From CAYFJO01 sp964343305 (GTDB lineage: Bacteria; Planctomycetota; Planctomycetia; Pirellulales; Pirellulaceae), in NCBI GenBank assembly GCA_964343305.1, contig CAYFJO010000356.1:1-11310 (forward strand): 11,310 bases of DNA. Reading direction: 5' to 3'. A model generated the notes under the pieces. It was not told the origin of the DNA. It saw only the letters and a list, made by a program, of their open reading frames with translations, and did not search any database. Position 1 is the stretch's first letter. Each line of letters starts with the position of its first letter. This document shows, one piece after another, positions 1 to 5,541 of the stretch. Both the position numbers and the translations under genes were made by a program.

Positions 1-1447
1 CCGGAGCGGCTGTCGGTTCGGCTGCCGGTTCCGATGCTTCGGCTTCGCCGTCCAGCGCCAAATCAATCTCCTCAACCACGGCTTCCGCCGCGGAGACGGC
101 ATCTGATCCCGCGGCACTGTCCGTCAGGTCCAGTTCCATCTGCATGTCCGATCCAAAATCGCTGTCCTCGGACGTCGCCTCGCTGCCCTCTTCGTCGACC
201 CATTCGCCGGCATCGCCCAACGCGACTTGATCGTCCGCGGACGTATCTGCTGGCTCAACGTCCGCCATGTCCAACGCACTTGCCAAGGCAGAACCGAGAT
301 CACTGCCATCGCCAGGGATGAAGTCAGTACCACTGACGACATCTTCGCTGGTCGCACCGATGGCGTCGAGCGCGGCTCCCAGATCCGAATCTGCTTCGCC
401 ACTGCTGGGATAGCCTTCTTCGTCCAGCGCGTGGTCCGAGCCCATGTCTAACGCCGCAGCCAAATCAGAACCAAGCTCACTTCCGTCGGGCCCCTGGCCT
501 GCTGCGTCGAGCACGTCGGAGGAAGCAGCGTCCGCCTCCAAAGCCGCCGCCAAATCAGAACCGAGGTCGCTTGCCAACGCACTGCCACCGTCGACCGCAT
601 CGAGCGGTTGATCGAGGTCGATCACATCGTCGCCTTCCGAGACCGAATCGGAAAGATCCAGAGCGGCCTGTAAATCGGAACCCATTTCGCTGCCGCCTTC
701 CAGCGCATCGTCACCGGCCGTCAACTCCAACGCGGCTTCGAGATCGGACCCAACGCCCGATCCAGCCGCACTCACCGCATCGTCGCCGGCCGTCATCTCC
801 AGCGTCGCTTCCAGATCGCTGCTACCTTGGGTTGAAAGCTCTTCTTCACCAGCCGTCAGGTCGATAATGGCATCTAAATCGGACGTCGCATCGTCGCTCG
901 CCGGACTAGCCGCGGCTTCCAATTCAGAGCTAAGATCCGAGATCGCTGATCCGTCGTCAGTGTCGGCCGTTAAATCAATAATGTCATCCAAGTCGGAACC
1001 CAGATCGCTGCCGGCGTCGCCTCCCAGATCACTGCTGCCAGTCTCTGCCAAATCACTGCCGCCACCAACTCCGACGTCACTTTCACCAGTCGGCGCTTGA
1101 TCTTCGGTCACATCGGCACTGCCATCGGCGACATTTAACTCGGGGGGTGCTAAGGCACTGTCGCCGCCCGACAGACCCAGGTCCCCGTCGAGCCCCGTGA
1201 AGCTGCTGTCGGCAAGATTGAGGCTGCTGCCTTCGATCACAAGTCCAAGATCCCCCAAGCCGCCTCGGCCAGGAATCTGAATGCCGCGCTCGTCAGCGAC
1301 CCGTTCGACTTCTTCGACTTTGAACTTCCAACTTGTCCCGTCACGATAACCGTGAATTTCATTGTGTTGCCGCATTTCGACAAGTTGATCGGGGGTCATG
1401 CCGAGCATCTCGGCAGCTTCGTTAAGCGAAACCAGTTTTCCGGCCAT
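1..1447 (-). CDS. Excisionase-type helix-turn-helix protein with a long acidic repeat tail (3' end outside the window)
   Basis: An open frame of 482 codons without a stop runs from ATG at 1447 off the left edge, so the C-terminus is missing. Residues 4-53 resemble the HTH_17/excisionase (MerR-like) fold: VSLNEAAEMLGMTPDQL forms the helix-turn-helix, and GYRDGTSWKFKVEEVER follows as the wing and helix. From residue 62 the protein changes completely. It becomes rich in Asp, Glu, Ser, Gly, Ala and Leu and has no Lys or Arg up to residue 482; Arg61 is the last basic residue apart from one His. About ten copies of a short motif, roughly GSDLxAALxL, recur at irregular spacing, for example at residues 233-242, 296-303 and 326-333. 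No signal peptide or membrane segment is seen. GGAG lies about 7 nt before the ATG and supports the start. A DNA-binding or regulatory role is inferred from the HTH only; the tail may be a disordered interaction scaffold. Confidence 0.85.
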   Translation of the reverse strand, partial: MAGKLVSLNEAAEMLGMTPDQLVEMRQHNEIHGYRDGTSWKFKVEEVERVADERGIQIPGRGGLGDLGLVIEGSSLNLADSSFTGLDGDLGLSGGDSALAPPELNVADGSADVTEDQAPTGESDVGVGGGSDLAETGSSDLGGDAGSDLGSDLDDIIDLTADTDDGSAISDLSSELEAAASPASDDATSDLDAIIDLTAGEEELSTQGSSDLEATLEMTAGDDAVSAAGSGVGSDLEAALELTAGDDALEGGSEMGSDLQAALDLSDSVSEGDDVIDLDQPLDAVDGGSALASDLGSDLAAALEADAASSDVLDAAGQGPDGSELGSDLAAALDMGSDHALDEEGYPSSGEADSDLGAALDAIGATSEDVVSGTDFIPGDGSDLGSALASALDMADVEPADTSADDQVALGDAGEWVDEEGSEATSEDSDFGSDMQMELDLTDSAAGSDAVSAAEAVVEEIDLALDGEAEASEPAAEPTAAP

Positions 1448-1467
1448 CAGTTGACTCCATAAATCGC

Positions 1468-1547
1468 GTGGTTCAAAAAGGGGTCAGGTACCTTTGTGCA
1501 CCCTGCGGGCCGTCCCGGCAAAGGTACCTGACCCCTTTTTGAACCAC
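1468..1547. repeat. Perfect 29-bp inverted repeat with a 22-nt loop
   Basis: The arms 1468-1496 and 1519-1547 are exact reverse complements over 29 bases. Each contains a GGGGTCAGGTACC core and an A5/T5 run. The GC-rich loop is 1497-1518. The element sits between two co-oriented genes, 21 nt upstream of the start codon at 1447 and 57 nt past the stop of the gene at 1605-1967. The GGGGTCAGGTACC core resembles dispersed palindromes that I recall from planctomycetes and other bacteria, some linked to Y1/REP-associated transposases; this is memory, not a search. A transcript in either direction would fold into a long hairpin, so it may act as a terminator or attenuator. Confidence 0.85.
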
Positions 1548-1604
1548 ACAAGTCCACGGGCCGAAAGACACAACGTACGATAGGCGATCAGACGACCGCG
1601 CAAA

Positions 1605-1967
1605 CTATCGTTGTTGAAGAAGAGATTTGATGTCTCTCGGCGAGGGACTAACGCCATTGAATTCTTCCATCTGCAAATCCCACTTCACATTACGAACGCT
1701 CTTCAGCGCGATCTCGCCGGTGCGACGATCAATGTGGTAGACGCTCATGATCCGGGTCTGGGGATCGATCAGTGTCACCTGTTGATACGACTCGTCAACA
1801 TCCGACGTCAGGGCGATCAATTGGTCTGTGCGACTTTGCCTTTGGGGTTGGCCAAGTGGCCGTCCGCCGGGAGTTTGTGCAAAGACCTGATCTTGTCCGT
1901 TCTGTGAACTGAGAACAGCAAAAACTAGACCCGTTGTCAGCAGGACGACTAAAACCGCGACTCGCAT
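1605..1967 (-). CDS. Small exported protein of unknown function, conserved-looking (120 aa)
   Basis: The 120-residue protein begins with a signal-like segment: one Arg at position 2, then a hydrophobic stretch at about residues 3-19 (VAVLVVLLTTGLVFAVL). Cleavage after the Ala in VFA (about 17) or in QVFAQ (about 30) is possible; otherwise it is an anchor. The mature part is hydrophilic, with a Gln/Arg-rich linker (35-47) and a compact region from about 50 (LIALTSDVDESYQQVTLIDP, then a VYHIDRRTGEIALKSV stretch). That region looks like a short beta-strand domain. I recall similar short proteins in planctomycete genomes, but no function is known to me. The start is supported by AAGGAAGGTG at 1973-1982, about 6 nt before the ATG. 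A candidate promoter lies about 48 nt upstream, so it is probably transcribed on its own. Confidence 0.8.
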   Translation of the reverse strand: MRVAVLVVLLTTGLVFAVLSSQNGQDQVFAQTPGGRPLGQPQRQSRTDQLIALTSDVDESYQQVTLIDPQTRIMSVYHIDRRTGEIALKSVRNVKWDLQMEEFNGVSPSPRDIKSLLQQR

Positions 1968-2014
1968 AATTCACCTTCCTTGGTAACGAGTGGGAGTTAG
2001 GTGCCATGAGTTCC

Positions 2015-2045
2015 ATTCTAAAAGCACCCGCGACCCTTGCAACAA
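2015..2045 (-). promoter_or_regulatory. Candidate sigma70-type promoter for the 120-aa exported protein
   Basis: On the minus strand TTGTTG (2045-2040) is followed after 19 nt by TAGAAT (2020-2015). An alternative -35, TTGCAA (2042-2037), gives a 16-nt spacer. TAGAAT matches the -10 consensus at five of six bases; the -35 match is weak. A start near 2008 would give a leader of about 40 nt carrying the Shine-Dalgarno sequence. Read by eye only. Confidence 0.35.
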
Positions 2046-2336
2046 TTTTGATTCGGTATCTTGGACGTAAATTATTGCCGTGACCGGCATAAACGGACTG
2101 ATCGGAGAAAATGAATTGGGGCGCTGTTCGACCTTTTGTCCCTAACTTCTTTCTGTCACGTGACTTAACCCATTCAGCAGATTCAGACTTTCATTATCCT
2201 TGAATATTAGAGCACACGGATAACGGGCAGGAGTTTACATAGCGATGGTTGCGGGCTCAAGCGATCTTTTTTGTTGAGGGAAGGCAGCGAGTGGATAAAC
2301 GGAATTACGTTGACGCGAGCCACAGATGAGAATTTA

Positions 2337-2399
2337 CCGTAGTGGAATTCGCCAGAATTCCTTTCCAGAGGGAAGGAACTCTGGCGAGTTCTACTACGG
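2337..2399. repeat. Imperfect inverted repeat of about 29-30 bp (dispersed-repeat-like)
   Basis: The left arm 2337-2366 and the right arm 2371-2399 are reverse complements at 26 of 30 positions, with three substitutions and one extra T in the left arm. The loop is AGAG. Both arms carry the core TCGCCAGA. Two of the three substitutions leave G-U pairs in plus-strand RNA. The sequence style suggests a dispersed intergenic palindrome family (REP- or MITE-like) rather than a unique structure, but copies elsewhere in the genome cannot be seen here. It lies about 70 nt past the stop of the M50 gene. Confidence 0.75.
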
Positions 2400-2426
2400 C
2401 AGGTAAGAACTCATCGGCCCGAACCA

Positions 2427-2458
2427 GACTTCCGAAGTTTAAGAAAACTTTGGAAGTC
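2427..2458. terminator. Stem-loop just downstream of the M50 gene, possible terminator
   Basis: The arms GACTTCCGAAGTTT (2427-2440) and AAACTTTGGAAGTC (2445-2458) pair over 14 bases with one non-Watson-Crick position, around the loop AAGA. The stem starts 12 nt past the TAA stop at 2471. No T-run follows it in the direction of transcription, so an intrinsic terminator is only possible; an mRNA 3'-end stabiliser is the alternative. Confidence 0.45.
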
Positions 2459-2470
2459 GGCAAAGCTGCT

Positions 2471-4672
2471 TTAAAAACGAAAGGTTGTCACCAGAAAGCG
2501 ATAGATGCGTGTTGCGAGCGACTGTGGCTGAACGGAAACGCGAGCTTGTCCTGTTGTCCGAAGCAACATCCCGGCATGGACTGAGTCGATTTCTACACGA
2601 ACATGAAACGATGTGTCCACGGGACGCGTAATTCCCGATTCGTCCGTGACGACCGCCAAATTCCCCGCCTTTGCCAGCTCCTGTGGGGCGGACTCCAATT
2701 CGTTTTCGGCAATTTCGGTGATCACGCCCGACAAGGTTTTGCCGGGCATCTGTGCAAAACGCATGCGCACCGTCTGTCCAATCTGGACGTTGTCGATCTT
2801 GGATTGATCGACCACCAACAGAGCTTCCAGCTTCTCGGGATCGCCAATCAAACAAAATGGAGTGCCGCTTTGAATCGTGCATCCAGCGTTTCGCCGATCG
2901 AGCGGAGAACCAGACCACTCAAGCAACTGCCCTGGATACAAGGTCTTCGCTTTCGACGTCGGGGGCAGGATGATGCCTTCCGCCGGAGCACGAATCGTCA
3001 AACGCTGACGATCCTCGATGCGGCGTTGTAGTTGCCGTTGCGCATTACGCAGCGCCTCGTTGACCGTGGGCAATCGATTGCCCGCAACGGAGTCTTGGAC
3101 GCGAATCGTCGAAAGCGATTGCGTTCGTTGTTTCAAAACAGCGACTTGGCCTTCGAGTTTGGCGATTTCCTTGTCGATCGTCTCGTTTTTCAATTGGACA
3201 AGGACCTCGTTACGCTTAACGCCTTGGCCGGGCTTGGCCCAATGTTCGCCAATGGGCAGTCTTCCCGTCACGTTGACGAAAACGTATATCGCCTCTTTGG
3301 GCTGAACGACGGCAGGGGCAGAAACTTGACGAGGCAACGGAATCAAGCAAGCCAACAGGACGGCGATCACTACCACCACGACCGTAATCTTCGTTCGAAC
3401 CATGTCTAGCTCTTTCGCTTTGATTGCGTTGAGAACAAACCTCGCGAACCGCCAAAGCGGAACGAGAACCAATCCGCCGACCATGATCGCCATGATGATC
3501 TGTGCGACGATCTGCAATCCAAGCGGTCGCAGCCAGGCGTACAGAAACCAAAGAATCGCGATGATCACGATCGTGCGATAGACGAGCGACGCGACCGCGT
3601 AGGTCATCAACAGCCGCCGGCGTCGTTGCGGCAACGCTCGCGAGCTTCGGTCGACTCCGAGGCAGATTCGCCCCAAGGCGTTGGTCAGCAGCGACGACGC
3701 TTGGGTCCGCATGTTTGGCACTTCGAGCCAATCGGCCAGAATGTAATAGCCATCGTATCGCAGCAGCGGATTACCGTTGAACAACACCGTGCTAACCGAA
3801 CAAACAAACACGAGATTCAAACAGATCGCGTTGAACAGTCCTGGCTCGCTGAACCACCAGAGAAAGGTGCAAATCGACGCGATCACAATTTCAACCCACA
3901 TGCCCGCGGCACTGATAGCCATGCGATGCCACTTGTTCTTCATCATCCAGGCATCCGAAACGTTGCAATACAAACAGGGGGTGAAGACAAGCAACATGAC
4001 ACCCATTTCATGACACTCGCCGCCAAAGTGTTTGCAGGCCAGCGCATGTCCCAGTTCGTGCAAAACTTTGACGACCCCCAAAGCCGCGGCGATCCACAGC
4101 AAATTGCCGACGTTGAAGAAGGCGTGAAAACTTGGCAATCGCGCCAGCATCGTTTCGTACTGGACCGCGATCAAAGCCAGCGCCGCCACGGCGAGCATGA
4201 TCGTGGCCACAAAGAATGCGGCTGAAAAACACCATCGACACATGGGAGCCAGCCAACGCAGAAACCGCTCGGGGTCAATGCCGCGAAAGCGAATTGCCAG
4301 GATACTTGTGATGCCACCAAGCAGCCTTGCCCGCCAGCGCCGGTGGCGTCGATCCAGCAACGCCTGGCCTTGTCCGGCCACATCAGCCACGACCAAACCC
4401 TGGCCATGCAACATGCCGAGATACGACCGAAGTTGACGTTCTCCAAGTCGAGATGGTGCGAAGCGATCATCAAACGCTTGCCGGATCGAGTCCCCACTGG
4501 CCTGCCCGTCCAGCGACGACAAAACAAAATACTCTTCGTCCCGAAGTTGAAAGAACTGACTGGCCACCGGATCTTTGACGACCCAAAACGATTGGTGATC
4601 GTACGTCGTCCGCTCGACGACCAAATCGCGGCGCATTCGCAACGGTAGTGATTGGATCGTTGCCGTACTCAT
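2471..4672 (-). CDS. Membrane M50-type zinc protease-like protein with PqqD-like N-terminus and HlyD-like C-terminus
   Basis: A 733-aa multidomain inner-membrane protein. Residues about 15-97 resemble a PqqD-like (RiPP recognition element) winged fold, with FFQLRDEEYFVLSSLDG followed by SIRQAFDDRF. Membrane segments are at about 149-171 and 188-204. The M50 site is HELGH at 205-209 inside a helix, and the NPLLRYDG motif (301-308, Asp307) is the expected third zinc ligand of site-2 proteases. Further membrane segments lie at about 257-275, 280-298, 357-408 and 427-445. After the last one, residues 450-733 form a periplasmic HlyD-like arm: beta-rich halves at about 455-495 and 557-615 around a coiled coil (497-556). 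The catalytic residues look intact. The overall type matches 'peptide zinc metalloprotease' (YydH-like) proteins, which occur in peptide maturation and export clusters; substrate unknown. ATG at 4672 overlaps the previous stop (TGATG); GTG at 4675 is the alternative start. Confidence 0.88.
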   Translation of the reverse strand: MSTATIQSLPLRMRRDLVVERTTYDHQSFWVVKDPVASQFFQLRDEEYFVLSSLDGQASGDSIRQAFDDRFAPSRLGERQLRSYLGMLHGQGLVVADVAGQGQALLDRRHRRWRARLLGGITSILAIRFRGIDPERFLRWLAPMCRWCFSAAFFVATIMLAVAALALIAVQYETMLARLPSFHAFFNVGNLLWIAAALGVVKVLHELGHALACKHFGGECHEMGVMLLVFTPCLYCNVSDAWMMKNKWHRMAISAAGMWVEIVIASICTFLWWFSEPGLFNAICLNLVFVCSVSTVLFNGNPLLRYDGYYILADWLEVPNMRTQASSLLTNALGRICLGVDRSSRALPQRRRRLLMTYAVASLVYRTIVIIAILWFLYAWLRPLGLQIVAQIIMAIMVGGLVLVPLWRFARFVLNAIKAKELDMVRTKITVVVVVIAVLLACLIPLPRQVSAPAVVQPKEAIYVFVNVTGRLPIGEHWAKPGQGVKRNEVLVQLKNETIDKEIAKLEGQVAVLKQRTQSLSTIRVQDSVAGNRLPTVNEALRNAQRQLQRRIEDRQRLTIRAPAEGIILPPTSKAKTLYPGQLLEWSGSPLDRRNAGCTIQSGTPFCLIGDPEKLEALLVVDQSKIDNVQIGQTVRMRFAQMPGKTLSGVITEIAENELESAPQELAKAGNLAVVTDESGITRPVDTSFHVRVEIDSVHAGMLLRTTGQARVSVQPQSLATRIYRFLVTTFRF

Positions 4673-5529
4673 CACTCGATCGTCATCGATGCTCGCATGC
4701 CGGGGCGGAGTTTCAGATCCTTGTTCTCAATCTCGGCCCACACGCGGATGCGACCGTCGACGGGATTGATCTCGGGACTGACGAATCGCAACACGCCGGG
4801 CAGCTCAAGTGTTTTGCCGACCGGCAACTTGGCCACGAGCCGGACGGGGCGACCGGTCAAGTCGGCGGTCAATTGACTTTCGTTCAAAAAACCTTCCGCT
4901 CGCAAGCGATCGATACGTAGAATGCGAACGACAGTTTGGCCCGGTTCCACCCATTCGCCCCTGCGGCGGTTCATCTTCACGATCATGCCGGCGATCGGTG
5001 CTGCGATCTGTCTCAGTTCAATGTTGCGCGTCGCGATCTCCGACTCGTTTTCGCTGAACTTTTTCTGCAGTTGGGCCAGCTCGTGTTCGTGCCTGGCTTG
5101 TTCGATCTCCAACCTGGCTTTGTCGACGGCCAGCACGCGCCGCTCCAATTCTTCGTCCGTGATGGAATCTTCGAACAGCTTTCGCGACTTTTTGCCGCGC
5201 TGCAGCTCGGTCTCCGCCAACTCGAAGGCCTTCTGGGCCAGACGTGTTTTGACGTTGTTTTTCAAGCGTGCTTCGGCAGTCATCAGTTCGATTTCCGCCC
5301 GCTTCTTGGCCAACTGAGCGTCGCGGTCGTCGATCTGAGCGAGTATTTGCGACTCGACCACGAGGCCGCCTTCTTCGACAACTAGCTTCGTGATTGTGCC
5401 CCGCTCCCGGGCGGGCACTTCGACCTGTTCGATCACCGTGACGACCACACCTTCGACGTCGATCGCGGGTTGTGACTGACCTGGTTCCGCCCAGCCGATG
5501 GCTGTTACAAAAAACAATGTTGAAATCAT
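4672..5529 (-). CDS. HlyD/RND-type membrane fusion (periplasmic adaptor) protein
   Basis: A 285-aa adaptor. Residues 1-14 (MISTLFFVTAIGWA) look like a short export signal without the usual N-terminal Lys/Arg, with cleavage after GWA likely. The first half of the lipoyl-like domain is at about 37-66 (VEVPARERGTITKLVVEEG). A highly charged coiled-coil hairpin follows at about 67-172. The second lipoyl half is at 173-205, with RQIAAPIAGMIVKM matching the typical 'I.AP..G.I' motif. A beta-barrel region completes the protein (206-285, ending KLRPGMRASMTIE, typical of the family). It is short for the family and has no clear membrane anchor other than the leader. Such adaptors bridge an inner-membrane transporter to an outer-membrane channel; neither is encoded in the window. 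The gene begins 12 nt after the stop of the GAF/HlyD gene, with AGGGA upstream of the ATG, and its TGA overlaps the ATG of the M50 gene, so translation is probably coupled. Confidence 0.88.
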   Translation of the reverse strand: MISTLFFVTAIGWAEPGQSQPAIDVEGVVVTVIEQVEVPARERGTITKLVVEEGGLVVESQILAQIDDRDAQLAKKRAEIELMTAEARLKNNVKTRLAQKAFELAETELQRGKKSRKLFEDSITDEELERRVLAVDKARLEIEQARHEHELAQLQKKFSENESEIATRNIELRQIAAPIAGMIVKMNRRRGEWVEPGQTVVRILRIDRLRAEGFLNESQLTADLTGRPVRLVAKLPVGKTLELPGVLRFVSPEINPVDGRIRVWAEIENKDLKLRPGMRASMTIE

Positions 5530-5541
5530 ATTGAGTCCCTA

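Larger units (their letters stand above)
1968..2470. other. Intergenic region of 503 nt with a promoter candidate and two stem-loops
   Basis: No convincing gene lies here. The left part holds the ribosome binding site and promoter candidate of the small exported protein. The right part holds two inverted repeats (2337-2399 and 2427-2458) downstream of the M50 gene. The middle (about 2046-2336) is less GC-rich than the coding regions and contains a 10-bp palindrome GTCACGTGAC at 2155-2164, whose meaning is unknown. The open frame starting at 2342 begins inside the repeat and overlaps the end of the M50 gene antisense, so it was not accepted. Confidence 0.6.

Noticed and set aside
34..1100. Several short rightward frames near the left edge
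   Set aside because: They are antisense to the uninterrupted 482-codon frame of the HTH protein and reflect its Ser/Asp-rich codons.
2155..2164. Ten-bp palindrome GTCACGTGAC as an operator
   Set aside because: A single short palindrome more than 180 nt from the nearest start codon is not enough to call an operator.
1468..2458. CRISPR array
   Set aside because: The repeats are two single palindromes of different sequence, without regularly spaced direct copies, spacers or cas genes.
2342..2584. Rightward 80-codon open frame
   Set aside because: It starts inside the inverted repeat, overlaps the 3' end of the M50 gene antisense, and has no family features.
3626..4225. Rightward 199-codon open frame
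   Set aside because: It is fully antisense to the membrane and M50 part of a strongly supported gene; the His/Arg/Gln-rich product is typical of an antisense shadow.
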